Shown here one piece after another: positions 1 through 11,605 of a stretch of DNA of 64,000 nt. The notes under the pieces were generated by a model that was not told the DNA's origin, did not search any database, and was given only the letters and a program-made list of their open reading frames with translations. Position numbers and translations under genes: made by a program. Position 1 is the first letter of the stretch, and each line of letters starts with the position of its first letter. The DNA is from Geosiphon pyriformis (Eukaryota; Glomeromycota; Glomeromycetes; Archaeosporales; Geosiphonaceae), in contig JAAOMT010000372.1 of NCBI GenBank assembly GCA_016748015.1, positions 1 to 64,000 of the forward strand. The letters run 5' to 3'.

Positions 1-567
1 TAATAAAGGTTCAGAATCAATAGATGATGAAGCAAAATCTTCTAAATTACTAGTGGTAACGAGGGTATTCTTATCGGTAACATTGATTAAATTGGAAAAA
101 TTAATTTCTTCATGTTCCGAATTGACGGATTCCGTTGTAGTAATATCATGAGAAGATTCGTCAATAGGTAATAATTCTCTTTCGGCACGAACACCCAACC
201 CATATTCATCAGCCAAAACATTTACATTTTGATGGTTACTTGTTTGATAATGAAATCTATCTTGTTGTCTGTAGATGGGCTCCGGTTCTTCGTAAACATA
301 TTGTTGTTGTCGTTGTTGTTGATGTTGAAAATATGGCTGCTGTTGTTGCTGTTGAACTCCCACGAGATTATTCATATATTTCACATATAATCCATCAATC
401 ATTTCTTGATATGCCTTTCTTCGACGCTGCCAGTATTCATTTAAACCACTTCGACGCTTTTGAGTAATAGGTGGTGAGCTAGCACTTCTACGAGGATTTG
501 TGATTTTTATGACATCAAAGCCAAACCCAATAGCCATTTGAATCGTAGAAACAAAACCTATAACCAT
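1..567 (-). CDS. Partial host gene: membrane-anchored, Gln-rich protein of unknown function
   Basis: An open frame runs on the minus strand from an ATG at 567-565 off the left edge, at least 189 codons without a stop. The first residues are hydrophobic (VIGFVSTIQMAIGFGFDVI) and look like a membrane segment. A basic stretch (NPRRSA, KRRSG, WQRRRK), a Gln-rich tract roughly at residues 67-90, and an acidic Ser/Thr-rich tail follow. The same frame stays open upstream to a stop at 637-639, and those codons (FFIWNSLL just before the ATG) extend the hydrophobic stretch. The true start may therefore lie in an upstream exon, with possible acceptors near 595. Codon usage is like that of the neighbouring DCC1 gene and unlike the transposons. 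No family is recognised; a multi-pass membrane protein with a cytosolic tail is one reading. The 3' end is outside the window. Confidence 0.6.
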   Translation of the reverse strand, partial: MVIGFVSTIQMAIGFGFDVIKITNPRRSASSPPITQKRRSGLNEYWQRRRKAYQEMIDGLYVKYMNNLVGVQQQQQQPYFQHQQQRQQQYVYEEPEPIYRQQDRFHYQTSNHQNVNVLADEYGLGVRAERELLPIDESSHDITTTESVNSEHEEINFSNLINVTDKNTLVTTSNLEDFASSSIDSEPLL

Positions 568-1011
568 GAGTAACGAATTCCATATAAAAAACCTAGAAAG
601 TGGTATTAATTGAAGGTAGGAACGTGACTTAGCTTCTTATTTCATATTCTAAAATTTGCCCTTTCTTTTATAGAATTCAACCATATAATATTGAAAATAC
701 ATACATCATTGTTAAATGAGCCAAAAATGCCATCCACCGGTTAATTGCATGGTATGCCACCTTTAATATATGAAAGGCAGTATGGAAAAGTTTAAAAAAG
801 AACATCACTGTAAGAGTGAGTATATACATTTTAGTCGCACTTCAACGAGTGAGAAAGGGTAAATTAAGCTGAAAATTTAGCAGCGGGTCGAGATTAAAAG
901 TTTTCTTAGCAGACAGGGTAAGTTTAACCGTTGGCATTTAGTGTGAAACCCACGTGAGCTAGTCGCGAGCTTGACATCATTCTACTAAAATTTTTTCTTT
1001 TTGTCGATATT
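568..1011. promoter_or_regulatory. Divergent intergenic spacer between two host genes
   Basis: About 445 bp separate the minus-strand gene from the DCC1 start, so both promoters must lie here unless the minus gene has an upstream exon in this stretch. The sequence is mixed in composition and shows no transposon similarity and no clear TATA box. Nothing more specific is supported. Confidence 0.4.
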
Positions 1012-2647
1012 ATGAGTATCAACATCGTCTTTACGCAAGATTATAAGCCGAACACTCACAAATTGTTCGAAATCCCGGCAGCCCTTTTGAGACTTTTTGA
1101 AACCCCACCCAACAATCAGAACTTAGATGCTTTTTCAGCATCAAGGTTTGTATTTTGAGTCAACGTACTTATGGTGTATATAACACAATAACAAAAGCCG
1201 TTCTCCAAAGTCTGTTCATCAAAGGTTCACCAGACGATCAGGCTTTCCTCTGTACAAAGAATAAAACTTATAGCATTCGTCAACAACATTTCTCGGACTC
1301 TTTATTATTATTAACACCATGTGCTAATCAGTCGGCTGAAAAAGAAATAAAAGGTTCAGAAAGACGCCCAAAAAAATCAAATCTGGGTGTTTTTGATATT
1401 CTTCATTCTGTTGCCGAGTTAGTTCCTTGTATCCCTAATTTTGAAAAATTAGTTGATTTATTGATGATAACTCCGTACAAAGGTCCTGATCAAGAAAAGA
1501 GGTATAGAGGTGTGAGTAAAAATTTAATATTATTACTAATTAAATTCATGATTAGACTATTAACTTTTTAAGCTGAATTTTTTATATATTTGAAGAAACC
1601 ATTTTACTCATGGAATGATCTCGATGATTTAATTCCAGCTAGTCAAGAAGAGATAAAACAGTTCCTACGGAAATGTTTTGCATTAGAAATAAATGGTATT
1701 ATTACTTCACTTTTATAAATCACTTCTATGATAAATTAAGCGAATAAGACAAAAAACTCAGCTTTTCTCTAAAAAATTGATATTCAAGGTTTTTGGAGAT
1801 TTATAGACATGGAATATCTTTTTTATCTCTTAAAACAAATTCTCGATACTGCCATCATAAAAGATTGGCCGTTAGAGAAAGTCAAAGTTGAGGAATGTAC
1901 CGATTTATTAATAGTTGATGGAATCCCCCCTATTTTAACAGACCACTGCTTAAATTGCTTTGCCGAGAAAATTGATTATTCTGATGTTTCAGGTGGGGTA
2001 GCTAATTTCTTTGAGGAACTTTTTTCCTTTTGAATCGATTTTTGACAAATTTGTATTTTTAGGTTCTTTTATCAGTCTATCAGAACCTAAAATTTGTTCG
2101 TTTATTGGAATTCAACTATTAACAAAAGAAATGAAGGTAGGTTAATTCTTTCACAGGCTTTATACAATGGATTTCATAGATCATCGATAAAACTTTGGTA
2201 TTTATATGAGAAAAGCCATGGATCCTATCCGACTTCTTAGCATGTTGGAAGGCAAACGTACCAGATGAGTTCGACGTTTCATTTCAATTACTTAAGGTGC
2301 ATAATTTTATTGTTCCTAGTCTGCTTAAAGCCCATATTTAAGAGCGTGATATTATTTTTCCACACCAACATTAGGGAAATGCCATTAAAGAGTATGATTC
2401 AAAGATGGGATGCGATATGGTAGAATTATTCCTTTCTTCTAATCTACCAACGGATCCGGAAAAGAGATTTGTAGAAATTTTCAAGTTCCGACCCAAATGG
2501 CAACCTGATGATATCAAACCATATTTGGAGGATATAGTCGATGAAACTTTTCAGTCCCTTGAAAGTCTTTTATTAAAATACACAAGATTATCAAAAGGAA
2601 ATGACGGAAAACCATTTTATCTGCCGAAATCTACACTGTTTTTATGA
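1012..2647 (+). CDS. DCC1: Sister chromatid cohesion protein DCC1 (Ctf18-RFC subunit), seven exons
   Basis: I built the exon model 1012-1145, 1211-1511, 1596-1695, 1789-1992, 2063-2136, 2216-2296, 2375-2647 by joining frames at GT-AG sites. It gives 1167 nt, 388 aa plus stop, close to the roughly 390 aa usual for DCC1. Family signatures appear in order: a DDQAFLCT..KTYSIRQ..FSDSLLLL block in exon 2, DLIPASQEEIKQFL in exon 3, EINGFWRFIDMEYL across the exon 3/4 join, PKICSFIG in exon 5, DFLACWKANVP in exon 6, and FKFRPKWQPDDIKPYLED plus LLLKYTRL in exon 7. DCC1 works in the nucleus with Ctf8 and Ctf18 in the alternative clamp loader that loads PCNA and supports sister chromatid cohesion; its C-terminal winged helices contact DNA and polymerase epsilon. 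The frame is intact. Splice sites at exons 1/2 and 6/7 are the least certain because their donors (GTTTGT, GTGCAT) are weak. Confidence 0.9.
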
Positions 2648-4026
2648 AATATGATAATAGGTTTTTCTAATATTAATGAGCCAAATACTTTTTTTAATCT
2701 TAAAAAAACCAGAAATTTTTTGCTCGAGATGTGAATATGGTTATTTTTTACACTTTTGCCCTTTGCAACAACAAAAAAACATTAATTTTTAAAACACCCA
2801 TTTTTTCAGCTGTTGATTTACTTGGGCATTTTCATTGTTTGCACTTTTGTCTGACTTTAAAATTTGTTTTTACATTATATTTAAATAACCATAAATAAAT
2901 TTCTTAAAGTAATAATTAAGTTTAAATAATTACAAAACTAGTTTTTACAAGTTTTGAATATGTAAATTTGTTGATTTTGTTGATTAAACATTGTTAACAT
3001 TTAATAAAATAATTTTTAAATGGTTTTTGTGTGGTTTTTTTGTTTGCAAATTTATGATTTTTTTTTATTTTTCTTTTGAATGTTTTATTAAATGTAATTC
3101 AACTGTATTTCTTTTATAATAAATGTGTTTTTTATATTATATTTATTATAAAATTTTATACAAAACACTAATTTTAAAATTTTTTAATTATTTAATTTCG
3201 AAAATTGTAATATTACGTTTTTAATTATACAAATTCTATATAATTAACCAAAAACCATATTTGTTTAAAATTTTATTAATATATTATTTTAAATAAACAA
3301 ACATAGAGTTATTATTATTATTATTATTTAACACAAAATAATTATATATTTTACAAGTATAATTTAATTAGAAACTATTTTTGCATAAACTAATTTTTAT
3401 ATATTAAATATAAATTACATTATAACTACTTATAATTATTTATTTAAACCAATTAAAATTATTTTAAATTAAATAATAAAAACAATTTTTATGTTTTTAT
3501 TTTGCTAATACAAAATTTAAAAATCAATATTCTTAATAAATTTAAACAATTATAAATGATATTATTAATTAGAAAATAATAAAGTTATAAATAATTTAAT
3601 ATTAATTAATTATATAATTGGCTAAATAATAATTTAAAAATAAAAAAAGTTATATAATAATAATTATTAATTTATTTATTATAAAATTAAATAACTTTTA
3701 TATATTAAAATTTTAATTTTATAATATAAATAATTTTTTTTTATTTTTATTTAAAAAATTATATTGTTATTTATCTTATTATTATAAAATTAATTAGTAT
3801 TAATATTATTTTTATATTTATTAATTACCAAATTAGCAATATTATTAATTTGTATTTTTAAAAAACCAATTTAAATTTCATTTACAAAACTAAGTTTTTT
3901 ATTAATAATAAAAATTTAATTACAACCAGTTAAGAAACCAATAAATATAATAATAAATTTAATTAATAAAAACAACTTTGTTAATTAAAATTTTAAAAAA
4001 ATCAATCTTAATTTAATTAAAAAAAA
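2648..4026. other. AT-rich spacer, no gene seen
   Basis: Downstream of DCC1 the sequence becomes strongly AT-rich, with homopolymer runs and short ATT/TAA repeats (for example around 3305-3330). No coding frame, RNA gene or recognisable transposon piece was found. The first tens of bases presumably hold the DCC1 3' UTR. Confidence 0.6.
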
Positions 4027-4085
4027 CTTCTTTTTCTTCTTCGTCCCAAATTCCTAAAAAAAAGTCAAAGTTTTTTTGAAAGAAG
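4027..4085 (+). promoter_or_regulatory. LINE-1 5'-terminal UTR block with inverted repeat
   Basis: The first 59 nt are homologous to the first 56 nt of LINE-2. In LINE-2 the arms CTTCTTTC and GAAAGAAG are perfect complements; here the left arm is CTTCTTTT, so one position is mismatched. A pyrimidine-rich run follows the left arm. Confidence 0.5.
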
Positions 4086-4163
4086 TTTTTTACAATTCAG
4101 TATGATAAATCCAAACTCTTTATTCTTGACTATGAGATCACTGTTGACTGTAGTATTGCTGTC

Positions 4164-5951
4164 ATGAAGAAGGCTGCTAAAGTTTCTGGTTCTAGTAATG
4201 GCTTCAGGCCTGTTTTTCCAAGAAAAAAAAAGAGAAGTGGTATTTTAAAGGATGGTTTTGGTGGTAAGATTGTTGGTCTTAAGGTCCAGGTTAGTTGCTT
4301 ATAGGGTTCAGAGGCTGGAAACACAACTGAGTCTAATAGCATTGATATGGAAGAGGAATGTCTGGTGAAAGAAACTAGTTTTGACTATAGTAAAAGTAGT
4401 GCTATTGCTGGTAATCCTAATTAAACACTTACTAGTTTAAAAACCAAGAAGGCATTAGGCAAGTCTTTGGGCAAAATTAATTTTTCTTTAAGCAACAATG
4501 AAGATGATGTTCTCTTGGATGCTCTATTAGAACTCCCCACACCTTTAAAAAATCTGGTCAACATTTCTGTTTGTAAATCTTTTGCTTTGAATATTGGTTT
4601 AGACAAGGTGGTTGAAAAGTTTTCTCTAAAAAAGCTTCAAGTGGTCAGAAAGTTGTTTTTAAAAATCAATGGTTTTGGGGGAGCCTCTACTTCCTCAAAG
4701 TTTGCTGGGATCATCAGAGCAATATTCACTTCCAAATCAAGTTTGGCACAGACTTCTAAAAAAGCTGAAGAGATGAAGATTTTGGTAAACTTCAATCTCA
4801 AAAAATCATCTGGGCATTCAGATTAGGCTGTGGTGTTAAAAAAAATTCCAATTGGTACATTAACTAAGGCTGTGCATGCTGCGCTATCCAAATTTGGCAT
4901 AATTAAGTCAATTATAATACAATTAATGGGGCTGTAACAGAAAGCTGTGGTTAAATTTGAACAGATTGAACATACTGATTTGGTTGCAGCACATTGGTCT
5001 ATCTTAATTGAGAAAGATACAGTGTGCATTGCTAAGTCTAATATGGACAAAGAGTCTTGGGATGTGAGAGATGCTTACAAAGCTCTTTTATATACTCTGT
5101 CAATAGAAACCAATGTGCATGATATCTGGAATTACATTATTTTAATAGGTGGGAAGACTTGTGTTATTGACTATTATCTGGTTACTTATGCTCAGACTAG
5201 GTGTGCTGTTGTTTGTTTTGATTTTGCTGAGTCACTGGATGCTGTCATGGAAACCACACCTGTTCTGAAAAAGGCCAATTTGCACTGGTCTTGTCTTGTT
5301 CTGGCTAAATGTGCCAAGTATGGGAAATTAGGCCATACATCTTTGTCTTGTTCTGTTGGTAGAAATAAGGGTGCTTCCTCTGGTGTTTCATCACAAAAAA
5401 CTCTTTCTGATTCTGATAAAAACAGGCTGGCTGCTATCTATGCTAAACACTTGGCTCTGGTTGCTCATTTAGTTTCTTTTAGTGGTGTTTTGTGGGCATG
5501 GATTGCTGGTGGGTTTTTTCTCCCTCCTCCCTCTGTTTAGAATGTTTTGTTAAATGCTGGTTTCTCTTTGGAAATAAAGCCTACTCCATTGATGTCTTTG
5601 GAATTAAATAATAGGTTTGTCACTCTTGAGTGCAGCCTTACCAGTCTCACAGAGTGTGTTGACATACTGGCTAAGAAATTGAACACACTTGAGCCAATGG
5701 TTTCCCAGCTTAGCCTTGAATATTAGCTGTTGGTAACTTTTTCATTACAGAATCAAGGGGTGGATATAGTGATAAGTGAGAGTTTGGGTGTGGTCACTAG
5801 TGGTGAGACTATTGCAGAAGTGGTGGTTTTTGATCTTTTAGTTATCTCAAAAATGGAAAAAACATTGAACAATCTTTTGATCACAGTTATGAGCTTTTTG
5901 GCTAAAATAGACAATGCTGGTTCAGTTTCTATATCTTTTTTTTCTCAATAA
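4164..5951 (+). pseudogene. LINE-1 ORF1 (RNA-binding, Gag-like), broken
   Basis: The frame from the ATG at 4164 to the TAA at 5949-5951 aligns along its length with LINE-2 ORF1. It is interrupted by about six in-frame stops (for example in SCL*GSE, HSD*AVV, GL*QKA). An RRM-like segment (KFGIIKSIIIQLMGL) precedes a zinc knuckle, CAKYGKLGHTSLSC, in which the second Cys has become Tyr. A C-terminal coiled-coil-like region follows. Such ORF1 proteins bind the element RNA and form the particle that carries ORF2 protein. The stops are mostly W or Q codons changed by transitions. Role inferred from position and motifs. Confidence 0.75.
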
Positions 5952-5952
5952 A

Positions 5953-8900
5953 TGATAAGATCTGAAAAGTTACCACTTGTAACATTAAGGAAATGAACAA
6001 TCCTGCAAAACAGAGAGACATAATTCATTGACATAAAGAAATAAACAATTTGGTTTCCATCATTACTAAGACTAAATTAAAAGATAAAGTCTATCTATGA
6101 ATCATGAACAAGTTTGAGGATGTCTGTGTTTTCATCTCTGGTGTAAACTCTGGTTACTTGGAATTAGGTGTTGCTATTATTATGAACAATTCTTTGGCTA
6201 GTCATGTGTGCAAAGTTTCTAAAGTGTCTGATTGGATCCTTTCTATTAAGCTGCTTTTTAAGAATAAGCTTTCTGTGATGATTTTGGGACTGTATGTTGG
6301 TGCTTTTTTGGTGGTTCAGTTTTCTCAGACTGGTGACATCAATTCTTTTATTGCAAAGGCTATGAATGAATCTTCTTTCGTGATTTTCAGTGGTAACTTC
6401 AATGAAAATAATTCTCATAAATGCATTAGTTTCAGGAAATGGTTTGATTTGGGCCTGGTTAATGCTTTGGCCAGAAGCTCATTTGATAAAATACTGACAT
6501 GGTGCAATTTTTGTGGTGTTGTTAAGACAATTGATTATGTGTTCATTTCTTCAAATTTGGTTAATGCAATAATGGGTCACAATGTGGCTAGTGTTGAGAA
6601 TTATTTTGATACCAATTATGTGGCCATTTCTGTCTCTGTGGGTTTGGGTAGTTTGCTGGATGTTCAGTTGTTCTTGCTGCACAAGCAAGCTAACAAGAAT
6701 TGTTGGAAGTTTGACATCAAAAATGCTGATAAGAGGAAGTGGTGCAAATTTAGAGATGTTACAACTGCTAATACTGCTATGTTTTCAGATGTATTTGTGA
6801 AAGCTAAAAGGTTTTCAGATCTGGATGTGATGTGAAACATTGTTTATAAGGTCATGGTCTTCTTGGCCAATAAGACATTCAGAAAAAAATGGTTTAAAGA
6901 TTATGATAGTTTTTTTACCAAAGAATCTTCTAGGTTTCATAAGCTGGAGTTGCTGGTATCCAGACTGGTAAAGACTTCTTGTTTGGTTTTAAATGTAAAT
7001 TTCATTTCATTGCTGAGTACATGGGACAGGCTTGACTCTAAAAGTACAGCAAAGATGAGATTTCTTTTTTTTTTAGGATCTAATTTTAGTGTTATTTACT
7101 TTGGGCTGGCAAAAACAAGGAAGTCTTATCATTCTTTAAAATTGCTGAAATTTAAGCATGCTGAGGAATCTTACATTAAGTGGGCCATTACCAGTAGAAT
7201 GGAAAGTTTTGAATTAGATAAGGGTCATATCATTAGAAATGTGTTGGAGCATCTTTTTTGCAAGGTGGTATTGGATCATTTAGTTGTAGGTAATGAGTTG
7301 GTCTTGGAGCCTGATTTGGTTAAGTCTAGAGTAGATGAGATTATAGAAAGGTGGACTAAAAAACATAGGGTAGTGTCTGATATTTCCAATAATTGGATTT
7401 GCCAATATCAACCTTTGGATTATGTTTTTGATGGTGCATTTTCTGATGTTATGTGTTTGATTGGTTTTGATGAAATGTTTACTGCAGTCTCAAATCTGCC
7501 TAATAGAAAAGCAGCTGGTCTCTCTGGCATCTCTAATGAATTGTGAAAACACAATAACAAATCAGTTTTGAATATGCTGTTGGTATTCTTGAATCTGTGT
7601 CTAACTTGTGAATCAGTACCTAGACCTTGGAGAGAAGCTTGGATTTTGATAATTCCTAAGCCATATGAATATAGGGGTGTTTTCACGAATACTTATTCTA
7701 TTGCTTTGATCAAAACAGCTTGTAAAATCCTTTCCAAGATTCTTTCGAATAGAATTTTTTTGGCTTGCAGCACTCATGAGATTTTATGTGAAGACAATTT
7801 CTCTGTTTTAAAAGATATAACAACACAATTGCCTATTTTTGCCATCAGTTTAGTAGTTGAGAATGCCTTGGAAAAAAACTGCAAACTGTGGCTAGTTTTG
7901 CAGGACATATGTAAAGCTTATGACTCTGTTGATTGGGCACATATCAAGAAGAGTTTGGTTAAAATCAAGATGTGTGACAGGTTTATTAGATTTTTTGGTA
8001 GCATTCACAATGACCACATTAACAGATTGATGACAGATTTTGAATTGACTAATGGGTACCATGTTCATGATGAGTTGGACCAAAAGGAAGTTTTTTCATT
8101 TCTTTTTTGGTGCATATTCTATGATTTATTTCTATGTGAAGTCAAAAGACAGGAGAGTATGTGTGATTACAGATTGAATTCTTATTTCATTTCCAAGTCT
8201 GGTCAGGCAGAATTTCAGGCTGGATTGACTTCATTTTTTACTGCTGGTGTTTTTGTCAACAATACAATTTGGGTTGGTAATAGTTAGGCTGCTACACAAC
8301 ATATTCTCAACATTGTTGGTGAATTTTTCAGTTATAATAACATTTCTATAAATAATAACAAGACTGTGGCCATCCCTATCAACTGCCAAGTTTCAGACTC
8401 TTATCTGACTGTTAGTGGTTCACCTATTTCTGTCACCAAAAAAGAGGAACTTTATTGTTATTTGGGTATTTTCTTGTCTTTCAAGGGTCTTTTGAAACTT
8501 AGCTTGGCTAAAACACATTCAGATGTCTGGTTTTTTGTCAATCTTGTCTTGAGAAAGGCGATCTCAGATAAACAGTTTGCATATTTGGTTTCAGTGGTTC
8601 TTTTTCCTATTATTAGTTATAAAACTCAATTCAGTTTTGTTCCTATTAGCATTTGTAATAAATGGGATGCTCTGGTTCACAGAGGCTTGAAATCTAAATT
8701 TGGTCTTCTATTCAACTTCCCTATTGATGCAATCTATCATCTTTCCTTGTACAGTTTAAAGACTTTTGAACAAATTTAGGCTAAGAGCAAGTCAGCATCC
8801 CTTGTTTTTTTTGCAAATTTGTTGAATATTTTGGGTTGGTTATTTTTTCACAGATCTCATGATCTCCAGGTTCTTAGCTGGTGTTCTCAACACCCTCTAC

Positions 8901-10516
8901 AATTTCCAGTTTAAGTTAAAGTCAACTTCTCAAACAATTTTCTGGCTGGTATGATTTGCATTTTTTCTGGGTGTAATTTGTCCTTGAGTAGATCTCTAGC
9001 CAGTGCATTTCATTTTCAGAATGGCACTTCTATGTTTTTGTTCTTGGCAAATGTGATTATTTTAAGTATGTCTCCTTCCTTCAGCATTATGAGATTGTCT
9101 TTGTGAACCAGCTGTGCAATAAGCATGGTACTGTTTTTGGTTGAGCAATTTTTAAGCAGTAGAAATGTTTGGACTCTCATGATCCCATTCCCATCTGGTT
9201 TGAGCTTTCTGTTCATTTTTTTGGGGGTAAAGTTTCTCTTTCTGCTTGTCTTTCACCTCTAGATGGTCTTTTCTCTTTTGATGTTTTTTGGTCTCATAAT
9301 TTTGATGTTGTTAAAGTCAATTTGTTGTGTGTTAATACTGCTTGTCTTTCTGTGTACACAGATGGATCACTAAGTGGTCTGAATACTTCTGGTATGATGG
9401 CTGGTACTGCTGCCTTCTTTGAAGACATTAATCTGGGTATAGATGTGAGAGTCTTTGGTATAGTCTCTTCTACAATAACAGAGTTACAGACTATTGCTCT
9501 GGCTTTTGAGTGTGTTCTTTCTTCTCGTTCTATTAACTTGTTTTCAGACAGCCAGGCTGTTTTGGATGCTTGTAGGTTGAAGTCTGTGCTAGCTTATTCA
9601 AATTTGAAGAATTGGTGTTGGGTTAAGCATTGTCATATCTCTAATGTTATTCATTGCAAAAATTTGGATGTTAATTGGATTAAAGTTAAAGAACACTCTG
9701 ATGTCTCTGGCAATAAGCATGCTAATGCTCTTGTCAGGACTGCCACTTTCTCTGATTGGCACTTATTTTACATGATCAAGGAATGCTTCCTTAGGGCTAA
9801 AGGCATGGCTGTTTTCGGTAATTCTAGGCATTTTGTTTGTAATATTTTCTGATCTATTAACTGTGCACATTGGGAGATTGGTTCTGGTTTCTGGATCATG
9901 GTAGACAGCTTGCATGTTGATATTGATTGGTCCAAATTTTCATTGGTATGACACCCTGATTTTTACTTGGCTGCAGGTTTTATTAGTGCACATACTGCTG
10001 ACTTGTGGTCATATTTTATGAAGATGTTGCATCATCACCTCTCTGTTGCAGTGTGCAAGCAACTCTATAATAGGTGTTATTCCAGTGTAATTTGCTTGTT
10101 TTGTGGTAATATTGAAGTCTCGGACCACATTTTTTCTTGCCCTTTTGATATTGCTGGTTGTTTTTGGCTAGTGAAAGATCATGTATCTGTTTGGGAAGCA
10201 TAATCAGATTTATCTTGCTATTTTTTGTGTGTTTCACAGTTGTTGTATATTTGTGTTTCTGATGTTGTTGTTGGTACAGCTTTGTGTAAAAGCTTTGTTT
10301 TCAATGAGTGGTATCAAAAGTCTCTTTCTGTTTTCAAGAACCCTAAAGTTGCAGCTCAAAACATTATGTTCTTTGTGCATGAATTTTGTCTTGTGTTTAG
10401 GGATGATATCTGGCTGGTGTGTACCAAACACTGAGCTGTTATGGAAAAGAGTGGCCTAATCCCACATAATAGTTCTGTGCCTGTTTCAGTTTTTGGTCTT
10501 CCTGTGGTGCTCTCGG
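5953..10516 (+). pseudogene. LINE-1 ORF2: endonuclease, RT, RNase H; broken
   Basis: ORF2 reads in one frame from about 5953 to about 9100, then one frame over to 10516 after an indel between roughly 9100 and 9160. Domains in order: an AP-like endonuclease with SGNFNEN (Asp of GGDFNEN lost) and TIDYVFIS; RT with KAAGLSGISNEL, the DICKAYDSVDW box and VFVNNTIW, where both catalytic Asp of the xxDD box have become Asn; RNase H with YTDGSLSG, TELQT and SDSQAVLDAC; and a C-terminal zinc motif, CLFCGNIEVSDHIFSC. ORF2 protein would nick the target and copy its RNA at the nick. The last 40 or so codons lie beyond element A, at 16242-16364. Confidence 0.85.
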
Positions 10517-11108
10517 TGTTACCGGAGGTTTTTGGTCTCTTTTCTGTAATGTTGTTGATACTTATTTGCTGTGAATTCACGTTTTTTGGATGTGGTTGAA
10601 CCTCCAGTAACTGAATTTATCTTCAAATTATCTCTTATAATTTGAACTTGCTGGGCTTATGAGTGGAATGGCCAATTCCATACCAGTTGCTTTATGTAGT
10701 TATGTTGCAGTAAACGTCAACTCTTTCCCAGGAATTGTTTGTCTGGAAGCTCACTAAAAAATGTGTAGTTACTTTGCTGTGAAAGTCAACTCTTCTACAG
10801 GAATCTCGTCTGTAGGCTACCCTAATGATTGTAATAAGAAAAGAAAGAAAAATAAAAGAAGTGTAAAAGAAATAGGATCTTATCAAGGGAAACGTTTTCT
10901 ATCCAGGCCTGAAGTCACTAACAGTTTACTGAAATTGGTAGCTAATCAATTTCGAAATGATAGTTGGGTTTTGGGGATTTTCCAAGTACAATAATTAAAG
11001 AATTTGGTTTTTCAAATTATTTGATATTTATTTCTTTTTGTGTATATAAGAACGGTTTTAAGAGATAAATCTAAAGTAAGATACATTTTTTCGAAGAGAA
11101 AAGCTCTT

Positions 11109-11116
11109 CTTTTATA
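11109..11116 (-). promoter_or_regulatory. TATA box in element A 3' LTR
   Basis: TATAAAAG on the minus strand, conserved at the same place in all four A/D-family LTRs (15853-15860, 39418-39425, 48129-48136). It lies about 50 bp downstream of the 20-bp repeat array in element orientation. Confidence 0.55.
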
Positions 11117-11167
11117 CAACTTGTCATAACACTATTCTATGAACTCGAACTTTGCTATTTTCTACAA

Positions 11168-11281
11168 TTTCGCTGAACTAAAGATACATTTTGGCAAACT
11201 ATAAGTTATTTCGGCAAACTATTAGATATTTCGGTAAACTATCAATTATTTCGGCGAATTTCTACAAATTTCAGCGAACTT
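11168..11281 (-). repeat. Six-unit 20-bp tandem array in A 3' LTR
   Basis: Degenerate units with core TTTCGGCAAACT begin at about 11168, 11190, 11210, 11230, 11250 and 11270, so spacing is 20 bp except one of 22. The array lies upstream of the TATA box in element orientation and recurs in the other A/D-family LTRs. It is probably a cluster of regulator binding sites. Confidence 0.6.
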
Positions 11282-11465
11282 TTTGAATGTTACATAGTTC
11301 GGGGTATTGCATAATTAATCATCGCAATTAGGTTACATTGGTGTTGTGTACAATTTGGGTTATTAATTAAATGATAATTTCGGACATTTTTGCTAATATA
11401 ATAAGTGATCATTTAAAACGATAATATATGCTAATTAATAATAGGAATTATAAGATAATTTTATG

Positions 11466-11605
11466 CTAAATAATATCTCTAATTTCATCTGGTAACATAA
11501 CCTCTTTCTCAAGACTGAGCTCCATCGAAATCCAAGTACTGTCTGTTTTTTCCAGATAATAATCCAAAATTATTGAAGAAATTTGGTCTGAAAATTGTTG
11601 AAATT
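11466..11605 (-). pseudogene. Element A: 3' remnant of ORF3
   Basis: After the deletion point the minus strand encodes the ORF3 C-terminus (QFSDQISSIILDYYLE..., SLEKEVM). It runs through the polypurine tract into the LTR and ends at a TAG (11468-11466), ten codons into the LTR. This matches the tail of ORF3 in element D nearly residue for residue. No start remains, so it cannot be expressed as an independent protein here. Confidence 0.65.
11498..11510 (-). promoter_or_regulatory. Element A polypurine tract
   Basis: The minus strand reads GAGAAAGAGGTTA directly against the 3' LTR, the expected position and composition of the plus-strand DNA primer. Element D has the same sequence. Confidence 0.65.

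Larger units (their letters stand above)
4027..10516 (+). mobile_element. LINE-1: non-LTR retrotransposon, 5' and main part (split by element A)
   Basis: The left boundary at 4027 is where sequence similarity to LINE-2 (from 18081) begins; the flanks before it are unrelated. The element holds ORF1 (zinc-knuckle protein) and ORF2 (endonuclease, RT, RNase H, C-terminal CCHC). It is interrupted at 10516 inside the end of ORF2 by LTR element A, and its last codons and 3' UTR resume at 16242. RNase H together with an AP-type endonuclease places it in the broad Tad/I/R1 group of LINEs. The copy is dead: it has many nonsense changes, a frameshift, and lost RT catalytic aspartates. Confidence 0.85.
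10517..11497 (-). repeat. Element A 3' LTR (981 bp)
   Basis: It has TGTTACC/GGTAACA ends and the same length as the LTR at 15261-16241. By hand alignment the two copies differ at 36 positions, all transitions, with no indel (about 3.7%). It contains the 20-bp repeat array and a TATA box that would drive leftward transcription. Confidence 0.92.

Noticed and set aside
10761-10994. 77-codon ATG frame on the plus strand in A's LTR, also at 15505-15729
   Set aside because: It is antisense to the element. In the related D LTRs the same frame is broken early by stops, so it is not conserved as protein.
11168-11281. Regular 20-bp repeats considered as a CRISPR-like array
   Set aside because: Units are degenerate and contiguous with no unique spacers, and lie inside a eukaryotic LTR.
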